Notes under the pieces: generated by a model
The model's database searches: none
The model's input: the letters and a program-made list of their open reading frames with translations, nothing else
What the model was told of the DNA's origin: nothing
Shown here: positions 15,230 through 24,127 of the stretch, piece by piece
How positions within the stretch are numbered: position 1 is the stretch's first letter
Layout: every line of letters starts with the position of its first letter
Position numbers and translations under genes: made by a program
Assembly (NCBI RefSeq): GCF_001440345.1
Contig: NZ_LJYX01000006.1
Coordinates: 248,001-312,000 of the forward strand
DNA length: 64,000 bases
Direction: 5' to 3'
From: Colwellia sp. TT2012
GTDB taxonomy: Bacteria > Pseudomonadota > Gammaproteobacteria > Enterobacterales > Alteromonadaceae

Positions 15230-16639
15230 CAATGTCATTAACTTAAGGGTAAATTATGCATTTACAATGGTTTAGCTAGTTGCTAACCTGCCTATGAATT
15301 AAAAATAGTGAGAATTAACCAATGAGCTGTTCAGTATTTAATTCAAATAGTACAAAAATTAACCAATAAAATTCATTCAACTGAGTTTTTAGAAAATCAC
15401 CGTAAAAAACCTACCGATTTCACCCGAAATCGCACCCTTACTTTCCCTCGTTTAATGAGTTTTATGTTGAATGCGCTCAATGGTTCAATTCAGGCTGAAC
15501 TCGTTCGGTTTTTTAATGTTATTGATGATAGCTACTTGTCAACAAAGTCAGTTAGCACCGCTGCTTTTTGTAAAGCCAGAATGAAACTCTCTCATCAAGC
15601 ATTTATTGAGCTAAACGATGATTTAGTTCGAGCGTTCTATGAAGTTGCAACCATTGATAAATGGCAAGGCCATAGACTGTTAGCTGTTGATGGCTCAGTC
15701 ACACAATTACCTATATCGGACGAACTACTTAAGCATTTTGGTAAAGCTCGTTCACATGCTGCTATGCCTGCCGTTCGTCTTTCTCAACTTTATGATGTTA
15801 AGAATAATATTACCCTAGATTTACAGGGTGAAAGCCATTCAACAGGAGAGCGTGAAATGGCGCTAAAGCATTTAAATAAAACCCAAACAGGTGACTTAGT
15901 TGTTTATGACAGAGGTTACCCTGCCGTTTGGTTTTATAAATACCATCTGCTAAAAAATGTTGATTTTTGCATGCGTATTGTTAAAAGCTCTAATGTTGTT
16001 AAAGCCTTTTTAGAAAGTGGTAAATATAGTGATATCGTTGATTTTCCTGGTACTGAGAAGTCTCTTCAATGATGTAGAAAAGATAAAATATCGACCGAAT
16101 CACTACGGTTAAGATTAGTGCGAGTTGACTTGCCATTAGGTGAACCAGAGGTTTTGGTTTCATCATTAACAGACTTGAAAGCTTATCCTACTTCTATTTT
16201 CGCTAATCTATATCACCAACGCTGGGGAGTTGAAGAAGATTACAAAGTATTAAAAAGTCGCCTCAATATTGAGAATTATTCTAGTGTTTCTGTTGAAGGT
16301 ATTTTACAAGACTTACACGCTAAGCTGTTGACTAAAAACCTTACTGCTTCTGCAATCCATGATGCAAAACGGAAAATAAAGCAGCCTAAAAAGAATAGGC
16401 TATATGATTATAAAATCAACTTCACCTTTGCGATAAATCAGCTCAAAGATAATATTGTTCGCTTCACAATGAAGCTAGCTGATCTTGAGCTATATGAATT
16501 ACTGATAAGTAAAATATCAAAGAGTTTAAGTGTTATTCGACCCAATCGTAAGTTTGTTCGCCAAGACCGTAGAAACAAGACAAATAAGTATCCAATGAAT
16601 TATAAACGTATGTGTTAAACCCTTAAGTTAATGACATTG
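15230..16639 (+). mobile_element. IS4-family insertion sequence, 1410 bp
   Basis: The ends are perfect 20-bp inverted repeats: CAATGTCATTAACTTAAGGG at 15230-15249 and its reverse complement at 16620-16639. One transposase frame, interrupted by a stop, fills the interior. The inner flank (15220-15229) does not match the outer flank, which fits this copy now being one end of a composite unit. Confidence 0.9.
15326..16618 (+). pseudogene. IS4-family transposase with in-frame TGA
   Basis: The frame opens at 15326 and encodes the usual N-terminus (EFLENHRKKPTDFTRNRTLTFPRL) before the first ATG at 15455. The catalytic residues are Asp in LLAVDGS (codon at 15689), Asp in VVYDRGYP (15908) and Glu in YHQRWGVEEDYKVLK (16232). 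The last shows the Y-x2-R-x3-E-x6-K signature of the IS4 family. A TGA at 16070-16072 splits the gene without changing frame; the downstream part (GTG at 16118) continues to 16618. No clear ATG with a ribosome site precedes the N-terminal region. Probably inactive unless the stop is read through. Confidence 0.88.
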
Positions 16640-16649
16640 TTGCGCACCA
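16640..16649 (+). repeat. Right 10-bp target-site duplication
   Basis: TTGCGCACCA follows the terminal inverted repeat directly and is identical to 12383-12392 beyond the other outer end. Confidence 0.75.
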
Positions 16650-16751
16650 AGAAGTCCTTAGCAGTGACCTGTTTTTAGCTGGTCATTTGATTACGAGTTA
16701 AGGCTCACTGTTACCACTATAGAGGCATGGCATCAGTCTATACTTTAACAA

Positions 16752-16790
16752 TAATGCCAGTCAGCTCATCACTGACTGGCATTAATTTTT
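16752..16790 (+). terminator. Terminator between the IS and hmp
   Basis: TAATGCCAGTCAG (16752-16764) and CTGACTGGCATTA (16772-16784) form a perfect 13-bp stem followed by ATTTTT on the plus strand. It sits just past the hmp stop and could end transcripts from both sides. Confidence 0.8.
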
Positions 16791-16829
16791 CAGTGCCTTA
16801 TATGGTAAAAGTTGAGGGTTTAACTGTTG

Positions 16830-18026
16830 CTACAAGTCAGCATGTGGACCAAATATTTCATAATGAATATTTGTCGCCACTACTCCTAGATTTAGTAATT
16901 GTTGCTTGGCAAATTGCATAAAAGCAATCGGGCCGCAAAGGTAAAAATTGCCTTGTTCAACGGGTAAGTCTAGCTGCGATAAATCCATCATGCCGTGATG
17001 AATATGCGCTTGTGCTACCACTTCATTACGATACCAAATGTTTTGCTGCCAGTTATTTTCTTCAATAAGCTTGGTAGTTCTGGCTGCGAAAGAATGTTGC
17101 TCGCTATTTTCACAGGCATGTAAATAATGCACTGACTCGTTATAACCTTGCTGGGCTAGTGTCTCTAGCATGGCTTGCATGGGGGTTATACCTACTCCCG
17201 CAGAGAGTAGCACCACAGGTTTTTGGCGGTCAGTAAAGAAAAAATCTCCTGCGGGTGCGTACAAATTAATTTCATCACCAATATGTATTTGGTCATGTAA
17301 ATAATTAGAGACTATGCCAGTGGCAATTGTGCCGGCAACTTCAGTAGTTTCTCGCTTTACTGAAATTCGATAAGTCTTATGATTAGCTTTATCAGATAAA
17401 GAATATTGACGTATTTCTTTAAACTGCCAGTTTTCATCAGTCAGTTCTATACCTAAGTACTGGCCTGGTTGATAGCCAATGACTGACTTTTTATCTAGAG
17501 GAGCAAAAATAAAGCTGGTGACTAATTCCGATTCAACTTTCTTTTCTATGACAGTGAATGCTCTAGCGTCGCGCCAACCGCCTAATGTTTCGGCGCGCGC
17601 TTGGTATAACTCCGCTTCTCTATCAATAAAAATTTGCGCTAAAAATTGATAGGCTGCTGTCCACGCTTCTTCAACATCAGCAGTAAAATCTTCGGCGGCT
17701 AACTCACGCAGTGTCTCAATCAGATGGTGGCCAACAATGGCGTAGTGCGGTGCTTTAATATTAAAGCTGGTATGCTTTTGGGCAATTCGCTCTATCGCCG
17801 TGGTTAACGCCGCTAAATTGTCGATGTTTTTAGCATAGGCGGCTATGGCTTCAAACAAAGCCACTTGCTGCCTACCTGAGCGTTGATTGGCCATATTGAA
17901 GATATCTTTCAGCTCAGGGTTATGGGTAAAGAGTCGTTGATAGAAGTGCTCCGTTAAAGCGGGGCCAGCATTCTCTAGCAGGGGAACGGTACTTTTTATA
18001 ATGTCGATATGTTTATCAGTTAACAT
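16830..18026 (-). CDS. hmp: Flavohemoprotein, nitric oxide dioxygenase
   Basis: 398 residues, the normal length. The globin domain (1-140) has the distal Y29 (HFYQRLF), Q53 and proximal H85 (AQKHTSF). The FAD domain follows with RQYSLSD, and the NAD domain has AGVGITPM and CGPIAFM with the terminal YEIFGP. It converts NO and O2 to nitrate in the cytoplasm using NAD(P)H. It lies 131 bases after nnrS on the same strand, probably in the NorR-controlled operon. GGAG lies about 8 bases before the ATG. Confidence 0.98.
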   Translation of the reverse strand: MLTDKHIDIIKSTVPLLENAGPALTEHFYQRLFTHNPELKDIFNMANQRSGRQQVALFEAIAAYAKNIDNLAALTTAIERIAQKHTSFNIKAPHYAIVGHHLIETLRELAAEDFTADVEEAWTAAYQFLAQIFIDREAELYQARAETLGGWRDARAFTVIEKKVESELVTSFIFAPLDKKSVIGYQPGQYLGIELTDENWQFKEIRQYSLSDKANHKTYRISVKRETTEVAGTIATGIVSNYLHDQIHIGDEINLYAPAGDFFFTDRQKPVVLLSAGVGITPMQAMLETLAQQGYNESVHYLHACENSEQHSFAARTTKLIEENNWQQNIWYRNEVVAQAHIHHGMMDLSQLDLPVEQGNFYLCGPIAFMQFAKQQLLNLGVVATNIHYEIFGPHADL

Positions 18027-18061
18027 AATTACTCCTAAGGTAAACTGAAATGAAAAATGAG

Positions 18062-18083
18062 TCCTAGGAAAAATGACCTAGGA
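18062..18083. other. Intercistronic hairpin between nnrS and hmp
   Basis: TCCTAGG (18062-18068) and CCTAGGA (18077-18083) form a perfect 7-bp stem. In the direction of transcription no T tract follows, so it may affect RNA stability rather than stop transcription. Confidence 0.4.
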
Positions 18084-18157
18084 TGTTTTTAATGTTTTTT
18101 TTTGCTTTTTCTTTGGTTTTTCTTGGCGTTGCTTAGTAATGTTTTGTGTTGATATTT

Positions 18158-19447
18158 CTAGCGGTTAAAGTGCTTGTCAATTTTTTTAGTGGTCAAAATA
18201 GGCAGATAAACCTTTAAGAATAAAACCCCGGCGATTAGCCAGGCTAAGGCACTAATATTCCAAGCAACTAGTGTTTGATTCATTAATATTGGTAAAAATG
18301 ACAGTGATGGCAGAATCACTCGCGCCAGTGCTGAAATCATAATAAGAAAAAATATCCAAGAGACTAACTTACTCGGTGTTAATGTTCTGCCGGTGTGGCC
18401 AAGAGATACTCGGCTCATCATGGCAAAGATCATTAAGCCCATTGCCGCTATGGTGATCATATGTAGCGCATCGCCAAAGGGTATTGTCAGCTGAATAAAG
18501 CCAGTAGCACCTGTAGGCAGATAGCTCATGCCCATTAATATCAGCCCTAAGCCAAGCGAAAAATAGGATAAGTGTAAGGACCACAATAAAGCGATATTTC
18601 TGGTGGCAAAGCTACGCCAGTAACATTGTCTAATAAGGTGCAGTAGTCCGGCCGTTATCATTAAGCCAGCCGGACTAAAGGGCAAATCAATAAATGCCGA
18701 ACTAAAAAATACCAGTACAGCTAAAATTGCAGTGATAGTGAGTAATGGTGTCAGCCAACTTGGTACTTTGATAGCCTCTAGCTTAGCGCCAGAGACAGTA
18801 AAGAAGGGAATAACTCGGCCTGCTAAAATCCCCATCAACAAGCAAAACATTAAAACACTGGTGCTAGCAATATGACGGGTTAACTGGTGTTCTCCGTAAA
18901 AGTCCAACAGCAATAGCGCAATATTGAGTAGCATTAACACTGCTAGCAGCGGAATAAATAGGTAATTGCGGCGGTTGCTACTTTTCACGACTAAACCAGT
19001 AAAGACAAATATTGCCCCCAGCCACCAAAAGCTTTGTAATACTATGGCGATGATAATGGTGCTAGGTAAGTTAATGACTAAGGCTACTCGTACCAGCAAC
19101 CATAAGGCAATAAAGGCCAATATCGGCAAACCTTTTATGCTGGGCTGGCCGGTCCAAGTTTGTGCGGCAGTGAGAATAAAACCAACGGCTACGGTGGCGC
19201 CAAAACCAAAAATCATTTCATGAATATGCCAAGTCAGCGGAGTAATGCCATTACCGGTAAACGTGAAATAGCCATTTAAATAGGCTAGCCATATGCCAAG
19301 CGCGAACATCGAACAAGCAACCGCGAGTAAAAAGAAGCTTCTAAAAGGTAAGTCTAAGACCGGATGTTGTTTTAAATAGTTGAGTGGGCTAGCACCTTGT
19401 TGATCATAAGTTAGTTGAGCTATCTCTGGATCTTGAATCTGTAGCAT
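18158..19447 (-). CDS. nnrS: NnrS-family haem/copper membrane protein, NO resistance
   Basis: From the ATG at 19447 the product is 429 residues with about 12 membrane segments. Family features include the N-terminal PFRSFFLLAVACSMFALGIWL, WHIHEMIFGFGATVAVGFILTAAQTWTG with paired histidines, and HMITIAAMGLMIFAMMSRVSLGHTGR. NnrS proteins are inner membrane haem proteins that protect against NO stress. The frame runs on to 19579, but that part overlaps the upstream gene; AAAGGAA lies about 7 bases before 19447. The upstream gene stops one base before this ATG, which suggests translational coupling. Confidence 0.93.
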   Translation of the reverse strand: MLQIQDPEIAQLTYDQQGASPLNYLKQHPVLDLPFRSFFLLAVACSMFALGIWLAYLNGYFTFTGNGITPLTWHIHEMIFGFGATVAVGFILTAAQTWTGQPSIKGLPILAFIALWLLVRVALVINLPSTIIIAIVLQSFWWLGAIFVFTGLVVKSSNRRNYLFIPLLAVLMLLNIALLLLDFYGEHQLTRHIASTSVLMFCLLMGILAGRVIPFFTVSGAKLEAIKVPSWLTPLLTITAILAVLVFFSSAFIDLPFSPAGLMITAGLLHLIRQCYWRSFATRNIALLWSLHLSYFSLGLGLILMGMSYLPTGATGFIQLTIPFGDALHMITIAAMGLMIFAMMSRVSLGHTGRTLTPSKLVSWIFFLIMISALARVILPSLSFLPILMNQTLVAWNISALAWLIAGVLFLKVYLPILTTKKIDKHFNR

Positions 19448-19448
19448 G

Positions 19449-19721
19449 TTAGAAATTCCTTTGGCCAAAACCATGTAAAGCAACACAACGCAAAACATAA
19501 CCAATTTTGAGTAAAGCAGCGAAAACAATAGTGGCAATATGTGCCGATATTTGCGTTGCCATGGTAAAGTTTTCGTCATAGCCGAAGGTGATAAATATGC
19601 AGCCAGTTACCACTAAAAAAGAGGTCAGCATTAGGTAATTGCCAATAAGTAAACATTTTTGCAAGCTTAAAGCGTGACTAATGTTAGGTAGTTGACGAGC
19701 GATAAAAAATTGCGAATACAT
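19449..19721 (-). CDS. Small membrane protein, first gene of the NorR-controlled operon
   Basis: 90 residues with two long hydrophobic segments (about 27-48 and 56-75): LIGNYLMLTSFLVVTGCIFITFG and ISAHIATIVFAALLKIGYVLRCVALHG. I recognise no named family, but a small protein with HIxTIVxAxxxKIGYVxR next to NO genes looks conserved. It lies directly downstream of the sigma-54 promoter and its stop abuts the nnrS start, so a role in NO response or NnrS assembly is inferred. Several His and Cys could bind haem or metal. Confidence 0.75.
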   Translation of the reverse strand: MYSQFFIARQLPNISHALSLQKCLLIGNYLMLTSFLVVTGCIFITFGYDENFTMATQISAHIATIVFAALLKIGYVLRCVALHGFGQRNF

Positions 19722-19759
19722 GCTGGTCTCTGTTCTGACTGATTTATTTACCTTCTATA

Positions 19760-19778
19760 TAGCAAAGCAAGTGCCAAC
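19760..19778 (-). promoter_or_regulatory. Sigma-54 promoter of the nnrS-hmp operon
   Basis: On the minus strand GTTGGCACTTGCTTTGCTA contains TGGCAC-N5-TTGC, a perfect -24/-12 match, about 40 bases upstream of the ATG at 19721. Confidence 0.85.
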
Positions 19779-19829
19779 TATTTTTACTGTTAAAATTCAT
19801 ATGGTTATATTTTTTATATGTTTAGTGTA

Positions 19830-19840
19830 GTCTTAATGAC
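19830..19840. promoter_or_regulatory. NorR-type enhancer site 1
   Basis: GTCTTAATGAC fits GT-N7-AC, the core NorR recognition pattern. It lies about 60 bases upstream of the -24 element and between the divergent nnrS operon and norR. Confidence 0.6.
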
Positions 19841-19854
19841 TCAGTATTATTGTG

Positions 19855-19865
19855 GTCAATATGAC
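19855..19865. promoter_or_regulatory. NorR-type enhancer site 2
   Basis: GTCAATATGAC is a perfect palindrome in the GT-N7-AC pattern, 25 bases centre to centre from site 1. A third site, as at E. coli norVW, was not found. Confidence 0.6.
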
Positions 19866-19944
19866 ACTTTCGTGTTATTTTATCTTATGCGTAGGGCTAT
19901 TTGGCGCTGGGCTATATTAGTTAAGCGTATTACCAGGACGAACC

Positions 19945-21531
19945 ATGAAACAAATATCATCCACGGCAATTATTGAGCTAGCACTGAATCTTGCGACTAG
20001 CTTAAATAGCAAAGATAGGTTTGATCGGTTATTAGATACGGTAAGAAAGACGATTACTTGTGATGCGGTGGCATTACTCTCCTATCATGGCGATGTACTG
20101 AAACCCATCGCGCTACAAGGCTTAAGTCGAGACACCTTAGGGCGACGTTTTCATATTGCTGAGCACCCAAGATTTCTCGCTATTTGTCAGTCAAAATCGC
20201 CCATTCGTTTTGCCGCTGACTCACCGTTACCCGATCCCTATGATGGCCTATTGATAGACCGTGCTGGTGATTTACCGGTACATTCATGCATGGGCTTGCC
20301 CTTGTATTATGATGATAAGTTGTTGGGTTTATTAACCATAGATAGCTTGACGCCACATGACTTTGAAGATATTGAAGTGCGTACCCTTGAGGTTATATCG
20401 GCCATGGCAGCAGCAACGCTTCATACCGCATTGCTACTAGAGCAACTTGAAAGTAGAGCTGATCATTCACAACGTGTGGTCGCAGAGTTAACCGAAGGAG
20501 CGTGGAAACGAGATGGTGGGGAACTCATTGGTGATAGTCCCGTCATGGCTCAGCTCAAACAGGAAGTAGACATAGTCGCCAGCTCTGATTTTAATATCTT
20601 AATCTATGGCGATACTGGCGTAGGTAAAGAGTTAGTTGCCCGCACCTTACACCAAAAATCACACCGTCGACATGGCCCAATGGTTTATGTAAATTGCGCT
20701 GCCTTACCGGAGAACTTGATTGAAAGTGAGCTATTTGGTCATGTAAAAGGCGCTTTTACTGGCGCTGATAGAAACCGTGCCGGTAAATTTTTACTCGCTG
20801 ACGGTGGCACTTTATTTTTAGATGAAATTGGCGAGTTGCCCCTAGCCGCTCAGAGCAAGATATTAAGAGCGATACAAAGTAATGAAATTCAGCCCGTCGG
20901 CCAAGACCATGTTGAAGAAGTGAATGTTCGTATTATTGCTGCCACCAATAGAGACTTAAAAGAAGAAGTGGCGCAAGGGCGTTTTCGTGCCGACTTGTAT
21001 CATAGGTTAAGTGTCTACCCCATTAGGGTACCAAGTCTTTATGAACGAGTTGGCGATGTGCAATTGTTGGCAGGATATTTTATCGAACAAACACGACGCA
21101 AGCTCGGCATTACTCAGTTAAAAATTACCGAACCAGCGATTGCGCATTTAACACAATATGACTGGCCAGGTAACGTCCGTGAATTAGAGCATGTTGTTAG
21201 TCGGGCAACGCTAAAGGCGCGTGCCCGTCAGCGTGGTAAGGTAATAATCGTAATCGAGCCAGAGGATTGTGGTGCACTTAATGCTAGTGGAGTTGCTCTG
21301 CCGATAGATCTTATTGCTGAAAATGGCTTGTCATTGTCAGTAGATAAGCAGACTAATCAATTGCCGTTAAAAGTGGAAACAGAAAACTTTCAACGACAAT
21401 TGATTAGTCGAGTGCTTAAAGAAGAAGAGGGTAATTGGGCCGCAGCGGCACGGCGATTATCAACCGATAGGGCGAATTTAAATCGTATTGCCAAACGTTT
21501 AAATATTAAGGTGGTGAAGTCAGTAGTTTAA
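19945..21531 (+). CDS. norR: NO-responsive sigma-54 activator NorR
   Basis: 528 residues. The GAF domain (1-170) carries PLPDPYDG (D97, D100), HSC (H113, C115) and D133, corresponding to the iron centre that binds NO in E. coli NorR. The AAA+ domain has Walker A GDTGVGKE (222-229), GAFTGA (269-274) for sigma-54 contact and Walker B LFLDE (290-294). A Fis-type helix-turn-helix lies near 490-525. It activates transcription when NO binds the iron. Divergent from the small membrane gene, nnrS and hmp, which it should control. AGGACG lies 5-10 bases before the ATG. Confidence 0.97.
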   Translation: MKQISSTAIIELALNLATSLNSKDRFDRLLDTVRKTITCDAVALLSYHGDVLKPIALQGLSRDTLGRRFHIAEHPRFLAICQSKSPIRFAADSPLPDPYDGLLIDRAGDLPVHSCMGLPLYYDDKLLGLLTIDSLTPHDFEDIEVRTLEVISAMAAATLHTALLLEQLESRADHSQRVVAELTEGAWKRDGGELIGDSPVMAQLKQEVDIVASSDFNILIYGDTGVGKELVARTLHQKSHRRHGPMVYVNCAALPENLIESELFGHVKGAFTGADRNRAGKFLLADGGTLFLDEIGELPLAAQSKILRAIQSNEIQPVGQDHVEEVNVRIIAATNRDLKEEVAQGRFRADLYHRLSVYPIRVPSLYERVGDVQLLAGYFIEQTRRKLGITQLKITEPAIAHLTQYDWPGNVRELEHVVSRATLKARARQRGKVIIVIEPEDCGALNASGVALPIDLIAENGLSLSVDKQTNQLPLKVETENFQRQLISRVLKEEEGNWAAAARRLSTDRANLNRIAKRLNIKVVKSVV

Positions 21532-21569
21532 GTTCCATAGAATAGAATGCAGACGGTACAGGAGTCCCT

Positions 21570-21612
21570 ATTAGATAATGCAAGAGCAATTATCCTGAGC
21601 TTATTCTCCTGG
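21570..21612 (-). repeat. 43-bp dispersed repeat
   Basis: The reverse complement matches 47152-47194 at 39 of 43 positions (core AGGAGAATAAGCTCAGGATA here). It sits between norR and the convergent amidohydrolase gene. Confidence 0.75.
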
Positions 21613-21689
21613 ATATAGCTGTTAAAACATGGATTGCCGACAAGGCACCTCGGCAATGACTGGGTGAAAGTCTAGGCTTAGCTTTGGAC

Positions 21690-23018
21690 TTAGTTAGCCA
21701 AAATAGTTAACACGGCACTGTTCATCGCTCGTGTTGCCGTGCTAATAACTTTTTCAGCATCAGGCGCCCAATATGGGCTATGCAAGGAGGGTAAAGCTTC
21801 GCCAGTTTCTTGGGCTGCTTGCCACTTATCGTGCGGTACACCACCTACCCAAAATATCATACTTTTTATGCTGGTATCAGCGCGATAATAACGGCCAAAA
21901 TCTTCACCCGCCATTACCGCTGGAACTTCAATAACGCGATTTTTACCTAGCTCGGCAGTAAATACCGCGGCCATTTTTTTTGTGAACTCAGGTGCATTAT
22001 AAGTCGCTGGGGTGAATTCATCTTTCACCGTCACTACCGGCAGTAATTTTTCCGGTAAACCCATGGCGATACCTTCGCCTTTAGCTATTCTAGCTATGCC
22101 ATCAAGCAAGGTTTGACGTGTTTCATCTGAGTAGCTGCGCACGGTTAATAACAATAACGCCTGATCAGAAATAATATTGTGCTTAGTGCCTGATTGAAAA
22201 CTTCCGACGGTGACTACTGCAGGGTCTTGCGGATTTAATTCTCGACTAACTAAAGTTTGTAAAGCGCCAACAATGCGCGCACCCAAAACAATGGGATCTT
22301 TAGTTGTGTGTGGATAAGCGCCATGACCACCAACGCCTTTAACAAGGATATTGACACTATCGACATTAGCAAAAGTATAACCTGGGGTATAACCAATAAT
22401 ACCGGCTTTTAAGCTGGCTGAATTATGAAAGGCTAAAGCATAGTCAGGTTTGGGAAAACGTTTATATAAACCGTCAGCCAACATATCCTTTGCACCACGG
22501 CCACGCTCTTCAGCAGGCTGTAAAATCATCACTAAAGTACCGGACCATTTTTCTTTGTTTTCACTGAGTAATTTCGCCGTACCCAACCAGCTAGTCATAT
22601 GGGTATCGTGGCCACAGGCATGCATAACATGGGCTGATAAGCCTTCCTCAGTAGTAGTGATAACTTGGGAAGCAAAGGCTAAACCGGTTTGCTCTTTTAC
22701 CGGCAGTGCATCCATATCAGCGCGAATTAATACCGTCGGGCCTTTACCATTTTTTAATACGGCAACAACACCGGTACCACCGACATTTTCCGTGACGGCA
22801 AAGCCTAACTCACGGGCTTTTATGGCAAGCTTTTTTGCGGTGTTAAATTCGACACTCGACAGCTCAGGGCTTTGATGTAAATCTTTATATAGCATCATCA
22901 ACTCAGGCATGACAGCTTGCACTAACTTAGCATTAGTACTAGCAGTATTCGTGGCAGCATAAGCTAATGAGCTGCTGGCAAGGCATAAAACAGAGGTTAT
23001 AAATGTTATATACTTCAT
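21690..23018 (-). CDS. Exported M20-family amidohydrolase
   Basis: 442 residues with a signal peptide (1-21, cleavage at AYA-AT). The M20D pattern is clear: RADMDALPV (99-107), HACGHDTHM with metal ligands C135 and H137, PAEERGRGAKDML, and VMAGEDFGRYY near the C-terminus. Relatives hydrolyse N-acyl amino acids, hippurate or aminobenzoyl-glutamate; the substrate here is unknown. The signal peptide places it in the periplasm, so it probably scavenges acylated amino acids. It is transcribed alone, downstream of the S10 operon terminator. Confidence 0.92.
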   Translation of the reverse strand: MKYITFITSVLCLASSSLAYAATNTASTNAKLVQAVMPELMMLYKDLHQSPELSSVEFNTAKKLAIKARELGFAVTENVGGTGVVAVLKNGKGPTVLIRADMDALPVKEQTGLAFASQVITTTEEGLSAHVMHACGHDTHMTSWLGTAKLLSENKEKWSGTLVMILQPAEERGRGAKDMLADGLYKRFPKPDYALAFHNSASLKAGIIGYTPGYTFANVDSVNILVKGVGGHGAYPHTTKDPIVLGARIVGALQTLVSRELNPQDPAVVTVGSFQSGTKHNIISDQALLLLTVRSYSDETRQTLLDGIARIAKGEGIAMGLPEKLLPVVTVKDEFTPATYNAPEFTKKMAAVFTAELGKNRVIEVPAVMAGEDFGRYYRADTSIKSMIFWVGGVPHDKWQAAQETGEALPSLHSPYWAPDAEKVISTATRAMNSAVLTILAN

Positions 23019-23189
23019 GGTATTACTCAGTGAGATATTAAAAAATTATCTTAGCTGAATAGAAAGAAGGCTTCAATGGCTATATTTTCCAGTTAAGCTG
23101 GTGTTGTTAAGTTGTTCGATGAATATTGCATCATAGCTAATTAGCTCAACTAACTATCGCCATTTCTTTTACTTTCTTTCACACATAAA

Positions 23190-23223
23190 AAAAGACCTTA
23201 ACAAATAAATGTTAAGGTCTTTT
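23190..23223 (-). terminator. Terminator of the S10 operon
   Basis: AAAAGACCTTAAC (23190-23202) and GTTAAGGTCTTTT (23211-23223) form a perfect stem with a T run on the minus strand, about 35 bases after the rpsQ stop. It closes the operon before any spc-type gene. Confidence 0.88.
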
Positions 23224-23259
23224 GGTAACTATTTAAAGTTAATTAAGTATAAATACTAA

Positions 23260-23511
23260 TTAAGCTTTAGTAATTACGTCAACTAATTTCCAGTTTTTAG
23301 ACTTAGAAATTGGCGCAACTTCAGTAATCGTTACGATATCACCTTCGTTACATACGTTAGTTTCATCATGAGCTTTCAACTTAGTTGAACGCGTGATGTA
23401 TTTACCGTACATAGGGTGCTTAACGCGACGTTCGATCATTACAACGATAGACTTATCCATCTTGTTACTGATAACAACGCCTTGTACTGTGCGGATTCTA
23501 ACTTCGCTCAT
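23260..23511 (-). CDS. rpsQ: 30S ribosomal protein S17
   Basis: 83 residues (84 in E. coli). It contains [18 protein letters not shown], the conserved KHPMYGKYI and the [12 protein letters not shown] loop. It binds 16S rRNA helix 11 early in 30S assembly. Last gene of the S10 operon; its start overlaps the rpmC stop by one base (TAATG), and a terminator follows. Confidence 0.98.
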   Translation of the reverse strand: MSEVRIRTVQGVVISNKMDKSIVVMIERRVKHPMYGKYITRSTKLKAHDETNVCNEGDIVTITEVAPISKSKNWKLVDVITKA

Positions 23512-23702
23512 TACTTACCTGCCTTTTCAGTGATGATAGTCTTAACACGTGCAATATTGCGACGTACGATTTTTAGCAAATGAGTTTGTGCTAATTGACC
23601 AGTGCTTGCTTGCATGCGGTAGTTAAACTGCTCGCGAAGAAGTTCTAGTAATTCAGCATTAAGCTCTTCAATGCTTTTTGCTTTAAGTTCGCTTACTTTC
23701 AT
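23511..23702 (-). CDS. rpmC: 50S ribosomal protein L29
   Basis: 63 residues, as in E. coli. It begins [30 protein letters not shown] and ends with the helix [15 protein letters not shown]. It lies near the peptide exit tunnel. Overlaps rplP upstream and rpsQ downstream by one base each, a sign of coupled translation. Confidence 0.98.
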   Translation of the reverse strand: MKVSELKAKSIEELNAELLELLREQFNYRMQASTGQLAQTHLLKIVRRNIARVKTIITEKAGK

Positions 23703-24115
23703 TACAATGCCGTCCTAGTTACGAAGGTAGTTTTGAACGGAAGTTTAGCAGCGGCTAAAGCAAATGCTTCACGTGCTAATTCTTCAGAAACACCTTCCAT
23801 TTCATAAAGAACACGACCAGGAAGAACTTGGCAAACCCAATATTCTACAGAACCCTTACCTTTACCCATACGAACCTCAAGAGGTTTTTTAGTAATTGGC
23901 TTATCAGGGAATACGCGTATCCAGATTTTACCTTGACGTTTAACATGACGAGTCATGGCACGACGAGCGGCTTCAATTTGGCGCGCAGTCATACGACCAC
24001 GTTCAAGTGATTTTAAACCGAAAGTACCGAAGCTAACTGAGCTACCGACGTGTGCAAGACCACGGTTGCGCATTTTAAATTGCTTACGGAATTTAGTACG
24101 TTTTGGTTGTAACAT
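23702..24115 (-). CDS. rplP: 50S ribosomal protein L16
   Basis: 137 residues (136 in E. coli). It contains [15 protein letters not shown], the [18 protein letters not shown] helix and [14 protein letters not shown], where R82 corresponds to the arginine hydroxylated by RoxA in E. coli. It lies near the A-site tRNA and is needed for late 50S assembly. Twelve bases separate it from rpsC. Confidence 0.98.
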   Translation of the reverse strand: MLQPKRTKFRKQFKMRNRGLAHVGSSVSFGTFGLKSLERGRMTARQIEAARRAMTRHVKRQGKIWIRVFPDKPITKKPLEVRMGKGKGSVEYWVCQVLPGRVLYEMEGVSEELAREAFALAAAKLPFKTTFVTRTAL

Positions 24116-24127
24116 TACTTATTCCTC

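Larger units (their letters stand above)
12393..16639. mobile_element. Putative composite transposon bounded by inverted IS4-type copies
   Basis: The left boundary is the 3' end of an IS (minus orientation) and the right boundary is the 3' end of a nearly complete IS (plus orientation). Both outer ends carry CAATGTCATTAACTTAAGG and are flanked by the direct repeat TTGCGCACCA. The cargo is an fbp 3' fragment, a second short gene tail, a secreted-protein gene and a TonB receptor fragment. The two IS ends encode C-termini differing at about 9 of 96 residues, so the copies are related but not identical. One transposition of the whole unit is the simplest reading. Confidence 0.65.

Noticed and set aside
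16070-16120. Frameshift in the IS transposase
   Set aside because: Both halves are in the same frame; the break is a TGA stop, not a shift.
16650-16700. Possible gene interrupted by the composite transposon, reading QVTAKDFLVRKAEVAL across the empty site
   Set aside because: In that frame a TAA lies two codons upstream, so no meaningful ORF can be reconstructed.
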